Assembly: GCA_037043235.1 (NCBI GenBank)
Contig: JAWRVZ010000156.1
Span: 591,423 to 655,422 of the forward strand
Length of the DNA stretch: 64,000 nt
Source: Rhodeus uyekii
Taxonomy: Eukaryota; Chordata; Actinopteri; Cypriniformes; Acheilognathidae
Reading direction: 5' to 3'
Shown here: piece by piece, positions 21,841 through 35,207 of the stretch
How the letters are laid out: every line of letters starts with the position of its first letter
How positions within the stretch are numbered: the stretch's first letter is position 1
The notes under the pieces: generated by a model
The model's database searches: none
What the model was told of the DNA's origin: nothing
What the model saw: the letters and a program-made list of their open reading frames with translations, nothing else
Translations under genes and position numbers: made by a program

Positions 21841-24800
21841 TTATATCAAATAATTCTGACTTTATAATACATATATATGGAAAGAAATGTTGTGATGTTA
21901 CTTAAATCAAGAAGTGGAAAATGCAAGAGTTAACCACTCTGTAAAGTCACTGCACATCCCAAAACTTTCAATGAATTTCAAGGTGTGGACTCAGAGGTGC
22001 CAATTCATGTGTGAACATGATTCTTCATGCTCCCTCCCAAACATTTTTTTCAAAATTTGAACCTGATGAATCTTGACATTGTCATTCTGGAATCTGGCCT
22101 TGATTTGTGATCCTGCATGGTTGTTTAAGAAATGAAAATCGACACACTACATCCATTATTGTTAAAAGAACTGCTGACAAACATAAAACAGGCTAGAAAC
22201 ATGAAAATCACGCAATCCAATCATTGACTCTTAAGCATTTGCATATTTAAATCCAACCTTCAAATTATTATTATTTTTTATTTTAGTGTTTTGGGGCTGG
22301 GCAGTGTGTGTGTATAAACCCCTTAGAGTTGTATAACCCCTATAACTCTGAACCGATCTTCAATTCAGAACAATATTCATATGGATCATTTAAAAATTGT
22401 TCACCGTGAGAAAAAAGAATGCCAAGATGATTCCACGGTGCACCACACACTTCTGTAGTCTAAACACATGACTGCATCCAAGTCTTCTCAATACAGGAAC
22501 TCAGACTGGTGTGAAATGACAAGACGAAGTCCATAAGCTCCTCACACTCTAAACCTATGCTGACAAATGTCCCTGAGTGGAAAGTTGCCAGTGCATAACG
22601 CAGTATCTGTTATTGTTGTCAAATGACTCTTGCACAACATATGCTATTGTGCCTCCCTGTCACTGGATGAAGCCCAGGATTTTTTCCCCTCCTTTCTATA
22701 TAACAATGGGGAGATTCTGAGGTAGCAGTTTGTAGCAATCATTTGCATGTCATGGAATTTAGAACAAAGAACAAATGGTAAAGTATGAAGTGAGAAGTGC
22801 TAATGAAAGAAAACAATACTGGCCAATAACCAGTTTCTACCATGACTTCACTCAATGTAACTTTCATAAAACTCTATTTCAACGCCAAAAACACATTAAA
22901 ATTAAACAATGATGCACACTGTGATCTTATCTGTTGAAGTGGAAGCTTTCTTCTGGATTCTGAGGAAAACCATCAATCATTTGCATGTGATGGCAGGGGA
23001 AAAAATGACAAAGGCTAAAGTATCAAGTGAACCAATACCAAGAAGTAACAATATCCAATATATGAATGAACATAAACAATAAGCAAATATGCAAATAAAA
23101 CTTGTGAAATGTAGACATGATTATTATACAATATTACAATATTGATCTCAGTGTTCATTATTTACTACCAAGTCTACTGCTATTGTCTCTCATCAGTCAA
23201 AATTATTTCAGTTTTAAACAATATGCAGAAAAGAGGTGGAAAATAAAATTAATGAGGTAAAACTGATTATGCACACATAGTGTTTATCTGTTTGATGAAT
23301 CGTGGTTATTTTCACAGCTCTAATTAAACAACAATTTATTGTCTATTTTCTGCACCAATAGACAGTTAATGACAGGTTTTCTGTTTTCAGTGTTTTATGT
23401 TGCAGTGTGCGTTTGTATCAGTTTGAATAAGAGCAAAAAAATGATAGAGTCCAATATTGCATGAAATGTCCATGAGTGAGAATGAATGAGTCCAGGGTGG
23501 ATTCACATAGGATTTTTTTTGTATCTGTAATTCATTCATCATTATCATCACACTCCTGTTCATCACAGTTACACCTTCACACGCGAGTGTGTGTAATGCG
23601 TGCCAACATCAAAACCCCAATGACTCAAGTGAAGAATTTGGCAATGAAAGATATAATCAGATAAAATCTTGTTTCAAGTAACTCTTCCGTTCACACGAGA
23701 CTAAACATGATCAAGACTGTTAACCAAAAGCAAGACATGCTCATTTTTAGTTTGAAAACTCTCGTGCCTCAACAATCAATCTTTTTTTTTCAGCAGTATT
23801 TAATTGGCAACAAGCCATTAAAAGACAGCAGCGCAAACTTGATGCAACTTTAAAAGCACAAAAAAAACATCGTAATATCAGAGGAACTTCCAGAAACCTT
23901 TTGTTTAAACACCAAAATAGGATAAAAAATTGAATGGTGGCTTACACTGTGATGTGATGTGTTGAGATGAAGGCATTCCACTAGAAGGCTCTCGCTGGAA
24001 TGTGATGTTTCTCTTCACGAGACCGATGAATGTTTTTCACAGGTGCGCACGAGAGCGCTCGTGCTCATACTGACATTGAACCAGGATCGACTAGGCGCCG
24101 TGCCGTGCGCGCGCAATCTCCGACGCACGTGGACGCGTGTGTAAATGAGTGACTGCTTTGATACAGGTCATTTTAGCTGCTAATCGCGATCTATTATGCA
24201 TCAATTACACAGTGTGTGCTCTCTCTCTCTCTCTCGCGCGCTCTCTCTCTCTCTCTCTTTCTGTCTCTCTCTCACACACATTCTCTCTTGCTTTCTCTCA
24301 CTCTCTCTCTCTCTCTCTCTCAATATTCAAGAGTCGTGGCATATTGGTAAGCTATATGGTACACACATTAAAACTATAATCATCATCATCAATTTATCAA
24401 ATAAATTAAGTGTAGTTTGCTATATGGAGTAGGCTAATTAGTTTCCCGCCCAAACCACCATTGTAGGCTCACCATATAGACACAAACACTGTTTGAATGA
24501 TGGGTTTAAGATCACTGTTTAAAATTCGTTAAAAAACAAGTTTTTTCAGAAATGTTCGCATCACTAAGTACACACACACACTCATACACATACTCATTTT
24601 GATCTTTCATCGTCTTCATGGTTGTGTTTGCTAAATCGTGACACATATGTTTAGTTTTGAATTTTATGGGGACTTTCCATAGACATAATGCGTTTTAAAC
24701 TGTACAAACTGTAGGCTATAATCAATCCCCTAAAACTACCCATAACCCATAATTTAAGATTTTCACAAAAACATAATTAAGTATGATTTATTAGCTGTTT

Positions 24801-25980
24801 TTCTCAGGAGAAGATTGCAATTCTTGTGAGAACATTTTGTACGCATTACATCGGTTTTACCTGAACCATACACACACACACACACACACACATAACTGAA
24901 TAGCTTTTTTGCTTAGACTTTCACTTGAAATATTCTTGGTAAAATATCAGCATCAACGAACCCACATGTGCTTTTGTAGTCACCCTTTCAATGGCTTTTT
25001 ACATGAATACATTTCAATAATGCCTTACTAATGAAACATTTTTGTATTTGTAATGAAACAGAGCGAAATACTGCAAATGGAACTCTAAGTGTTTGAAAGG
25101 CTGGGATGCATGGAGAATAATGCAAAGCATCTTAAGGATACAGGAATCATATTATATTATTTTATTATTAAATTTTTCCCAGGGGTGCATGTCATTTCTT
25201 TTTTTCAGTTTTAAGGGCAAAAGCAGTCACAATTTAGTTGACATGTAAACTGCTTTTTCAACACATTGTAGTTTTTTTTTTAAATCTGTTTTTTAGAGGT
25301 TGGAGGAATTAAAGAGTTCCTGAAGTTACGACGTGTTTTCAAAGTACAAATACGTTTTTTATGTCGAAAGTTCAAGGAAAATTTAATTCCTCTTTTTTTT
25401 CCAAATTTTTCAATTAAAGACAAGTTTGCCTCTATACTGAATGCTTGTTTCATGCTTCAACAGCCAAGGTGCCTTACAGAAAATGTAGAAAATAGCAAAA
25501 AATAAAGGTTTGGGAATTTAATTAGTGGAGCAGTAGATGCTGAAAAGGTCAGACTGTCACTGTCAGTGGCCTTTGACTTTCTTTTTGCATGCAACAGTAA
25601 AGCCCTTTTCATGAGTAAATTGGTCTCATCCTCCCTCTTTAGCTTGTGGTAAACTGTAAAATGTCTCCAATTAAATGAGCAGCTTCCCAAAACATCTAAA
25701 GACTCACTATCCCTGTCTTACCAAGTTAGTGTTCCCAGCCGTCTCCATGACCGTATGGCCTTTTCCTACTTCTGTTCACCTCTAATGCAAGCTCTGAACA
25801 CCGAATTCCAGCACGACGCTTCAGCTTTAATGGTGAAAGAGTACGATGAAAGATGTAAATGCCTAAACATTTACTATTTGACAACTATTTTACAGCAGAA
25901 CTACAGTCATTCCATTTTACACGGCAGTAAAATCCAGTGATGCAAACTACTATTGCTTTGAATTCAAAGTATAGACTATA
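21841..25980. other. Non-coding interval with microsatellites and a CpG-rich spot
   Basis: No gene recognised. Features are a CpG-rich patch at ~24036-24143, a (CT)n tract at ~24220-24322 and a (CA)n tract at ~24871-24891. Segments near 22735 and 22978 share ATCATTTGCATGT and some following bases, which may be an old local duplication. 25490-25690 is of mixed composition and could be a conserved non-coding element. Confidence 0.5.
24220..24322. repeat. (CT)n microsatellite with interruptions
   Basis: Pyrimidine-only tract of CT repeats broken by CGCG, TTTCTG and CACACA. The two plus-strand frames rich in Leu-Ser across it are translations of the repeat, not genes. Confidence 0.95.
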
Positions 25981-25984
25981 ATTT

Positions 25985-26125
25985 CCTGTAGCTCAATCAG
26001 TAGAGAATTGGTGTTCACAACACCAAGGTCATGGGTTTGATCCCAGGGAAAGCAAGAACTGATTCAATGTGTTCCTTGAATACAATGTAAGCCGCTTTGG
26101 ATAAAAGCATCTGCCAAATGCATCA
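25985..26125 (+). mobile_element. tRNA-derived SINE, copy 2 (best head)
   Basis: The most complete copy. It has a box-A-like GTAGCTCAATCAGTAGAG, then a box-B-like GGTTTGATCCC at ~26035, the GGAAAGCAAGAACTGATTCA body and the GCTTTGGATAAAAGCATCTG tail. It is not a functional tRNA gene because the acceptor and anticodon arms do not close. Confidence 0.88.
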
Positions 26126-26204
26126 TAACTGAATGTGATTAGACAAGAAATCCTTTTCATCATATTTGGTTGGCCAGAATGAATGTCTACATATTGTGTA
26201 GATA

Positions 26205-26340
26205 GGTTTCCTGTAGCTCAAACAGTAGTGTGTGGTGCAACGCCAAGGTCATGGGTTTGATTCCCTGGGAAAGCAAGAATTAATTAGAATGTCAATGTGT
26301 GGCTTGAAAGCAATTGAATAAAAGCATCTGCTAAATATGT
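26205..26340 (+). mobile_element. tRNA-derived SINE, copy 3
   Basis: The same family as the copy at 25985, 80 bp further on and in the same orientation. It has TTTCCTGTAGCTCAAACAGT, box B GGTTTGATTCCC and a decayed tail (GAATAAAAGCATCTGCTAAA). It is more diverged, so it is probably older. Confidence 0.85.
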
Positions 26341-28697
26341 AGACCCCATGTAATATGTTGTTTTATTTTATTTATAGCCTTCATAAAATATATTGTTTTA
26401 TCTTTTTAGTATAGCATCCTACATACATAAAATAATTTTTTTCACATTTTAACAGAAACAGATGGTGGTAAAACCAACACATTAAATATTCATGGTGACA
26501 TTCCTCAAGAAATCTCAAGGGAAACGCCACTGTAGAATGTTTATTTTGGACATAGAGAAAGAAAAAAAAAAGACAAGAGTGTGAATGATATCACAATGGC
26601 AGAATTCTAATTTCAACCTTAAAGGTTTTGCCTTAAATAAAGAAATGGATGACACAAGAGTGACTTTTTGATTATGTAGCATAAAGGTTCCAATAGAAAT
26701 TGTTTCATCATTAAAGTCAGTTTTTTCAAACAAATCAAAATTCATAGTTACTTACTGTAGTTTTGTATCTGTTAGTGTTTTAAATGAAGCCACATCACAC
26801 TAGTAACAGAACTACAGAAAACAAAACAAGCTATTTTTGGCTATTTTCGTTACTTCGTTGTTTAAGCCACCTGCTGGTGGCTCTGTTTCAATAAAGTGCT
26901 AATACAGAAGAATGTGTTATGCAGCCAGCGTTTTGATCATTTCTCTTTCTCTTATTGTTTTTGGCAGGTATTGAGGCATTTTCAGACCCAGAATTCAGGG
27001 AATACTTTCTTCCTCTGAAGTCAGTCCTTTCATCTTTGCCAAACCCTTAGTTTTATGACAACTATTCGGGAACTGTTGCATAGTGCATTAGACGCATGCA
27101 AATCATGCCAACTCTGAACAATGGACAAATTTTCTCTGTTAACATATGCTGAGAAACTGCTCCCCTGACGGCACAGTCTCTGCAATAGTGTATGAGTGGG
27201 ATGAGTGCAGGGCAAAAGCATTGTTTTTGATAGAAGGGTTTAGGAAAGAATTCTTTGGACGTTAGTTTTTTTGGTTGCTAAAAACAAACTCATTGCAAGT
27301 TTGTGACAAAAAGTCACTCTAAATATAGATTTGTTAGAAGTGAAGGGTTTTCTTGATGTAAAAATGCTTTATCCAGTTTAATAGTTTAATCCAGCTGGAG
27401 CTAAATGCAGTGTGTTTAGTAATAAAATAAACATAACAAACCCAACATAGTGAACCAGGGACCATGTAGGACAAGACTTCACAAGGAACACAAGAAATGC
27501 TAGGGTTTAAATACACAAGGGGTAACTATCAAAAAAAAAGACACCTGGGAACAATCAAAGAACCAATCAACAAGAAAAACTAAAACATGGTACAGAATAG
27601 GGCATAACACAAAAGCCCACACAAGACCAGAACAAAAATCTGTATGCCAACAGAGTGGGAAATCCACATGTTCGAGGAACAGTAAGCAAAAACCTGGATG
27701 ACCTACCACTTCCTTCAAGATTCTGAAGTGTGCATTCGATGGTCACTTTACAATCCCATGAAGCCACAAGAGAGGATTTATGAATGGAAGTGAAGCGAGT
27801 CGTTCAGTCCTCATGAGGCTTTAAGACTAGGTTCCTCTTAGCATTAAACGCTAGAATGAGACTGTCTAATAAATCCATGTGGCCACTTCAGTCCCGGTGT
27901 GAAAGTACTATTTAAAATTTATTTAGAAAAAAAATGTTGAACCCTTTGGTCACATTGTAAATTAGGTGGCTTTAACTGCTATGTAGTAAAACTTCCCTAA
28001 AAACGATGTTAGGTGCAATGTACTTGTAATTATTGTGTTCATGTTCATGTTTAATGCTAATGAAGTATATATGAGTACGGTTAGGAACTGGTTTGATGGT
28101 ATGGTTAGGTTAAAGGGTGGGAGGGAAGGGTCAACAGTGTAATTACTTGCAGGTATTGTGTAAAAACATACATGCACAAATCAAGTGCATTGTATCACAT
28201 TATTAAATTGAATGTTAGTATGTAGTAGTTAAAGACAGTATAATTAGAATTGTATGTCCTAGGCAGTGCATTTTTTTAATAAATCAAAATGTGTGCAAAG
28301 GACTGTGAGTGACTAAAGGAATGTGAAGGATACGAATGAAATATTCTTCAGAATATTCAGAATGAAGATCTGTCTTTCAAGGACCCTTCAAATTGAGATG
28401 TTCCTCAATGGTGAGAAATAAGAAATAATGCAGCCTTCCATTTGTGAGGAACCCTTTCACTCCACCAGTGGTATGAGTTTAGGGAAGGACTATTTGTCTG
28501 AACCGATAATGTTCATCACGTTAGAAATTTTGTCCGTTTTGTGAAAATATCTTGAAGAATATATGAAATATTCTTCTTTATTAGCCTTTTATGATTTTTT
28601 TATATCTTCAACCTACAACTTCAGTGTACACCTTTACAAAGCACAATGTCACTCCAAAGGTTTATCATCTTATTTAATCACAGGTGTATCTTATTAT
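26341..28697. other. Non-coding interval
   Basis: No gene. 27380-27620 on the minus strand has a TGTATTTAAACCC TATA-like motif and downstream TTTATT-type signals reminiscent of another LTR fragment, but no boundaries can be set. 27950-28160 resembles a decayed MITE. Confidence 0.45.
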
Positions 28698-29349
28698 TGT
28701 CACAGGTTGAGGTAAGGAATTAGGCGAGGACCCAAGATGCAGGAGATAGGGGAGTTTATTATGATAAAAGAAAACAAAAACACAACAAAAACTACCCCAA
28801 TGGAGAAAAACAGAACTAGACTGACCAGACTTGGACTAGAATCTTGAAAACAAGACAACAAAACACATCCATTAAATGATGATGAACCAGCACAGCACCC
28901 ACTAAATAGGGAATAAATAGGGAACATGTGAGACAGGTAAATAAGGGAGGACAGGTGGGGCAAATCAAACAATAACGAGAGAACAAGATGGGCGGAGTTA
29001 CACAAACAGGACACAAACGAGAACCAACGAGAACACTCATAAGTCGTGCACAAAACAAAACAGCGCGCAGCCAGTGAAACACAGATTACGCACAACACGA
29101 AAGCACGTGGCAGATGTCAGCATGAACCGTGTTCTCACAACAGTGACAAACACAGAGCATGAGTGTCTGAATCGCGAAACAAAACCAAAAAAGAAAAAGA
29201 CCAAAGTGTCAGGATTGAACATCATGCCCCGCACACAAGACGCTTCACAGACAAGAGAGTGTGCGATTCGAGTCTTGTTCACTCGAAGCTGCGCGCACCC
29301 ACAAAGACACAACAATAGCAAACAAGACCGAAGTGACAGAACCCTGACA
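28698..29349 (-). mobile_element. Solo LTR, minus orientation (TSD ATTAT/ATTAC)
   Basis: Starts TGTCACAGG and ends CCCTGACA, so the ends are TGTCA...TGACA. It is flanked by ATTAT (28693-28697) and ATTAC (29350-29354), a 4/5 target duplication. TTTATT at 28755-28760 is AATAAA on the minus strand. There is no interior or second LTR, so this is a product of LTR-LTR recombination. Frames of 80-130 codons on both strands here are not genes. It resembles the element at 37417-38023 in layout. Confidence 0.8.
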
Positions 29350-29353
29350 ATTA

Positions 29354-29927
29354 CAGTGATCCCTTGTTTATCGTGGTTAATGGGGACCAGAAAACATGGT
29401 GAAAATCTGCAAAGTAGGATTGTCCCCCCTAGGAATTTATGTATATGTATGTGTAGGTACCAGAATGTTTAAAATATGTATATTTATACTTTAAATATAT
29501 TTTAATTAATTCTATTTAATTATAAAACCTTAATATTATACATTTACTCTCTCTCTCATACGATACAAATCATGGTGCTCTACACTCATCAAGTAGTATC
29601 TTGAGACTTGACTCCACTAATGACAACGATGACAGACCTGTACGGTTCGATGAATGTGATGATAATGGTGTTACAGTTACTGCATTGGTATAATGAGTCA
29701 GTTCGGGAAGCGGCTCATCATCAGATATTGACGTTGGATCATCAACATTTGCGAAGAGGTAGGCGAAGAGGCTCCTGGGAAACAGTTTCTCTTGCATCAC
29801 AATGAAGCAACATTACTTGCCGATATGGTGGTATTTTTAAATTTTTATTTTTCTATGAATATTTTTGAAAAATCTGCAATGCACTGAGGCAGCGAAATTT
29901 GAACCACGAAGTGGCGAGGGATTACTG
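29354..29927. mobile_element. Tigger/pogo-like DNA element
   Basis: The left end is CAGTGATCCCTTGTTTATCG and the right end GTGGCGAGGGATTACTG, which are inverted copies as in Tigger-type (Tc1/mariner superfamily) termini. TA dinucleotides flank both ends (29352-29353 and 29928-29929). At 574 bp it is too short for a transposase. A 76-codon minus frame at 29570-29800 could be a decayed transposase C-terminus, which I cannot confirm. Confidence 0.82.
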
Positions 29928-32683
29928 TATATGCCATATTTCATTATACTATATATATATATATATATATATATAAATATATATATATATTGTCTCTTGT
30001 CCAGCTTTGTTCATGTAACCGGTTGTTGGCTTCATTTTCATTTTGTATATGTATCTTGTTCATTATATACTGTGTGTTCATCATTCTCCCCTTCAACACA
30101 CCTTCATTGGATTTCATAACAACAATAATGTTACTTGGGTTTTGCTTCAGTTCTTTTAATCCTTCTCAATAGCCTAAAAGTAATAATAATAATAGAGTTT
30201 CATACTGTCATAAACAGTCGACACATGGTGTTTGCTGAAGCTCGTACAGGGTTTAGTTTGTGTGGATACTCTGCCGATCAGATAATACCACTTCATATAA
30301 TCATAATCTCTCAGATATATACGTTTGGTAGTAAGTAAGAAATAGCTTGAGGTTTGAACATGATGCAGTGATTACTACATCAGCCCTGCTATAGGACAAT
30401 GGGGAAATAAGCACACTTGATAAGCCCAGTAGAATTACACTGAAGATGAATTAAAATGTCAAAGAATCCAATCCCAATAAGCAAAGGAATGAGGCTGATT
30501 ATCTCAGCCACCAGGTGTGTTTTCACAAGCGACGTCAAAGCAATGCCTCCTGTTTACTAATGAGAGTTTATTTTAGCTTTTAATTAGATATGCACAACTT
30601 ACCGTGACACTGACAGTCATTGATTAATGTTGACTGGCCCAGTCATGAAGACCCTATATAAGAATCTATCCTGTGAATCCATTTCATTCCGATTTTAAAT
30701 CAAAATGACCCTAGGATTATATATGATTAACTTACACCAAACTAGCTAGTTCTCAATCAATAATAATAATAATAATAATAATAACAGCAACAATTTACTC
30801 ACCCTCATGTCATTCCAAAGCTTTTTAAGAGGTTTCTTCCAGAAAACATAAAATAAGATGTTTGGCTCAATGTCTAACATGATTTGTTCAGAAATGAATG
30901 GTAATTAATATGTCAAAACATTAAAGGCAAGATATTTGGTGAATTATGGCATAAATGATCTCTCATATGAGTTCAGAAGATGTGAAATACTGTGCATGAG
31001 TAATATTGACAGTTTTTATGGTGCGTGTCTGTCTAAAATCTCATTTTGTGTTTTATGAAAGAAAAGCAGACAGATTTAGAGTGACATGATGGTGAATTAA
31101 TGATGACAGCATAGTAATTTTGGGTGAACTGTTGCTTTAATAATAGATAGCAGGAATGAAGGTAACCTTTCTTTGGCCTCTCATATGATCAGTCATGACA
31201 AAACATGCGGTGCTGTTCTGGACAGATAAAATTATGACTTGTTTAAAAGGACTGATATGACTTGGTACTTCTTTTTCTTCATTTATGCGTTTTATTTTTG
31301 CATTTACAGATCATTAAATCACACGCACTGAAACCTTATAGCGCATTTTACACACTATTCCAATGTCTATTAGTGTTTTATGGCAAAACACATTCTTTCT
31401 TCTGTATATATTTAAAAATATATGGACCTTTTGATGTTTGAAATGTTGAACTCAAACAGTCAGTTCATTTCAATAGGTAATTTAAGTAAAAGTAGCCTGA
31501 AATAAATGACCAAAGCATAATCACTTGGATAATTGCACTGTATCACATCATGTGTGATTTCCACTTGCACAATTACTGTCCATTCTGGCTCCCCTTTTTG
31601 ACAACAATACAATAAAATTCCCGGCTGGTCATTTGCTCTTTGAATGGCCTTCATGTTCTGCTTCAGTGGAAAATTAGCAGATCTTGCAGAGGAACCTTGA
31701 CTCTCAATTAAAGCTTTTTAGCCTTTTCCCTGTCTTGGATTTGAAAAGATTGCTTACTAATCATCAAGCCAGTTTGGTATCTATACGTTGCAGTTTTGTT
31801 TAAACATTTGGATGAAAAACAGTGTCTGACACCTCACACTTTTTCGGGAGGTCTTTGGCAGGAAACCGTCAGATTAAAAAAAAAAAAATTAAAATCATAA
31901 ATCATTCAGCTCAGTGAATCAAAGATGTGGCACTCTTTAATTCCTTTGAGGACAGACTGACAGCAGCCGGAGGGCTTGTTGAGACAAGAATTCAACATTT
32001 CTTATTAGCTTTGGCTTTATACATAGAAATTAGAAATAATTTTAATAGGGGAGACTATCAGTTAGTAATGAGCTGCAGGGACAGCTGACAATTATTTTCA
32101 AGTAAAGTTCAATTAAAAAATAAAATCATGTGCAAAATTTAAACTGATGTTTTCTATAGTGCCTACCCACCTGTAGTGGGACATGTTGTATAAACAGCAC
32201 TCTTTGTACATAATTAAATTAATAACGGTTTAAGGGTAAATTGTTGTTTTCAAAACAACATTAATTTATGGCAAATAAATACAGGGAAATAATATTAAAG
32301 TCTGAGAGGCAGTCTTAATTTAAGTCAAAATTGAACTAACAAATGTGCTCTGGTTTCGCAGAAAGTCCAAAATAAGAGCAGAACAACCAGTGAAATAATG
32401 GACACCTAAACTAGACAGGGCTAAACACAGGGCTTAAATGCACAGCAAACTGAGGAACTAATGAGACCAATTCACAAAACACACTCGAACTGAAGCTCAA
32501 ATCAATTGGTAACCAAAAAGACAAACAGGCAGAGAAAACCTAAAACCTAAGAAACACCAAGCCTAAGCATAACAATGGTAAATATAACAATATGGTATTT
32601 ATAAAAGGAGTTTAAAAGTAAATAATTAATTTCAAAAATGAATAAATTATGAAAATGTGGAAAATGTGGTATTCATGAATCAA
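29928..32683. other. Non-coding interval with MITE and LTR scraps
   Basis: (TA)n at ~29950-29990 and (AAT)n at ~30763-30783. 30790-31143 is a MITE-like segment: ACTCACCCTCATGTCATTCC at the left, and the inverted GACATGATGGTGAATTAATG with TTTTGGGTGAACTGTTGCTT at the right. 32341-32575 is an LTR-like piece on the minus strand (GGGCTTAAATGCA reads as a TATA-type core). 30470-30640 and 31860-32060 are mixed-composition stretches that could be conserved non-coding DNA. No gene seen. Confidence 0.5.
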
Positions 32684-33405
32684 GGGTCACACTTTAGATT
32701 AGGGTCCAATTTTTACTATTTACTAACTATTAACCACAAGTTTTGCCTCAATAAACTCCTGATTACTGCTTATTAATAGTTAGTAAGGTAGTTGTTAAGT
32801 TTAGGTATTGAGTAGGAATAGGAATGCAGAATATGGTCATGCAGAATAAGGCATTAATATGTGATTTATAAGTACTAATAAATAGCCAATATCCTAGTAA
32901 TGCACATGCTAATAAGATACTGTCACCCTTGATCTTGTCTTTCTGTGTATTTGTCACTTCCCGGTCACTAAGGTCATGAGTTCACTTCCTGTTCACTTCC
33001 GGGCCTTTCCAGAACCTTCCACACTTGTCTTGTGTCAATTAACTCGTCAGTGTCTCCAGGTGTGTCTCATGTCCTTGTCTTTATAAGCCATCTTGTCTGT
33101 CTTGGTCTTTGTCAGATGTTAATGTTGACATTGATCCTGTTATGTGGTATTTCTCTCGTGATCCTGTTTTCTAGTGTGTGTGTGTGTGGATGCCATTTCT
33201 CCATGTTCTTAGTTCTCCAGGTTTTGCACTATCACTATATTCTATTTAAAGTGTTTTGTTTCTTTTCGTTTATGAATAAAGAGAGTTTCCGTTTGTAACC
33301 TGTTGCTCCTCGTCCTTCCTCTCCGCATCGCACACGTTCCTCTCCAATTGTAACAGATACTAAATCTCCAATAGTGCGAATTGGACCCTTAACTAAAGTG
33401 TTACA
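32684..33405. mobile_element. Inverted-repeat MITE, split by a solo LTR
   Basis: The left end GGGTCACACTTTAGATTAGG (32684) and right end CCCTTAACTAAAGTGTTACA (near 33387-33406) are inverted copies. The interior contains TTAATAGTTAGTAAGGTAGT, typical of a common cyprinid MITE. Removing 32921-33360 (solo LTR plus one target copy) rejoins the halves at GATAC. Confidence 0.75.
32921..33355 (+). mobile_element. Solo LTR A (TSD GATAC)
   Basis: A 435-bp LTR, TGTCACCC...GTAACA, with a perfect duplication GATAC at 32916-32920 and 33356-33360. A TATA-like TTATAAG lies at 33081-33087 and AATAAA at 33275-33280. It is about the same sequence as 60318-60713 and related to 48615-49017. The 88-codon frame at 33032 is inside the LTR and not a gene. 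Confidence 0.92.
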
Positions 33406-34434
33406 CATTTTCCATAATATCTATATAATATCTATTTTTATAATATTTTAATATTAATATTTTGGTAACACTTTACAATAAAGTTTCATTAGTTAACTAC
33501 TTAACATGAACTAAGAATGAGCAATAGTTCTGAGATATTTATTAATCTAAATTAATATTAATTTCAACATTTACTAATGCTTAATCAATGAAATTAATGT
33601 AGATTTTGCGAACATTTTACTAACATTAACAAAGATTAATACATACTGGATCAAATGTATTGTTCATTGTTTGTTAATGTTAGTTATGTTCATGTTTTGA
33701 ATTACTACATTTGTGAATATAACATATATTTTAATAAAACATTACTATTAAAAATAAAATAAAAAAATAAAATGTGGAATTCATTTTCAAACTGAAAAAA
33801 ACCAAGCAGTTATGAATGAAATAATTGTACATATATGCTGTACATATATAACATATATAGTACATTACAACATTTTAATGGTGATGCATAATGAATTCAA
33901 CATAGCATAATTTAATCATACATAATGGCTAGATAAACAACCATTATGCATTTCAGGATTTACCTGCCTCTAAGCTGCAATCAGAATAATGTTTATTTAT
34001 TTATTTTAATGAGAGCTCTTGCTTCATTTCCCAGAGCATCTTTAAAAAGCCAGCCGAAAGATTCAGTGGCCTTTGTTTGTCTCCCACAAGAAAGTGACAG
34101 CACTTCTTAATTAGACTTAAAACTCACTGCGGGGATACCATACGGAGATGCTTTTCTCAGATGTTTTCTAAGCAGAGTGTGATTAGAACAGAATTCCGTA
34201 GAGCTTTGCTAATGAGGATGTTATACATGCAATACACAGCACTGTAATTTCCTGATTTCAAGATTTTCCACCCATACCTACCAGTCGTTTAATAATGTTT
34301 ATCTTTAGACACTCATTACTTTCTCTGTGCAACTACTCCCAAGCCTCAAACAATTCTGAATTACTATAATTAAAAGCTTGCAGCAAATGTACAGCAGTTG
34401 CAGGGTTGTTAGGGTTAGATTACATTATTTTCTG

Positions 34435-34523
<89 letters not shown>

Positions 34524-35205
34524 TGCTGGCAGTGCATACAAAATCACTAAAGCTTCTTCAGTTAGCGTCTTCTATACATTCCCATCTTTAGTTCCTGGTA
34601 GAAAGACAATTAACAGAATATTGCAGTTTTACTCAATTGACTTCATTCAACCCTCCAGAATAAGGTCAGTTCTCTCTCAATTAACATGACCATTGAAACA
34701 GACTCTTGATTTAGCAAAACAGTTCAATTCCACTGAATAATGAAGTACCTCTGACATTTTTTAAAAGCAAATGCTGACACTAAAGTGTTGTCTATTGATT
34801 GCATAACACATTCAGCTACAGACACACAATATTCTGTTGAAAAGGGCTTGCTCATATCATAATGTTATACTGCGTGAGAGAAAGGGGTTAGTAACAATGT
34901 GTCAGAAATTGCATACTATGTATGAATCTGAATTTATTTCATGCATGTTAAAAAAGTACATTCTATATAGAATGAACATGGGTAGTATGAATGCATTTCA
35001 AAAGTATCCACCATGTTGCATCTGTCACATGACCAACCAGCATCAGTAGCATCACTTCACTGCCATTCATAGATCCTCTCCCGTGGCTTAATGTGACAGT
35101 AAAGTGTCCATCAAATGTACTCTTGCCAGAAGTAGTAGGCAATCTGGGGATTTTTGGTCTTCTGTTTTTGAATATTGTATAAAAGGACATACTTCTCTTT
35201 TGGAA
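33406..35205. other. Non-coding interval with a (GT)n tract
   Basis: 33470-33720 is a decayed copy of a palindromic fish MITE beginning GGTAACACTTTACAATAAAG. 33960-34250 is GC-balanced and could be conserved non-coding DNA. (GT)n lies at 34439-34520. 34890-35205 resembles an hAT-like MITE (GCATACTATG, CATCTGTCACATGACC) cut by the Tigger-like element. No gene seen. Confidence 0.5.
34439..34520. repeat. (GT)n microsatellite
   Basis: About 41 uninterrupted GT units, the longest dinucleotide run in the window. It is potentially Z-DNA-forming and certainly length-unstable. Confidence 0.97.
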
Positions 35206-35207
35206 TA

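Noticed and set aside
25985..26125. tRNA gene
   Set aside because: Boxes A and B are present, but the cloverleaf does not close and the sequence continues into a SINE body and tail shared by three other copies.
29074..29472. 132-codon plus frame and overlapping minus frames
   Set aside because: They span a solo LTR, its target duplication and the Tigger terminus, so they cannot be one gene.
34378..34689. 103-codon frame with a Cys-Val run
   Set aside because: Translation of (GT)n; no domain on either side.
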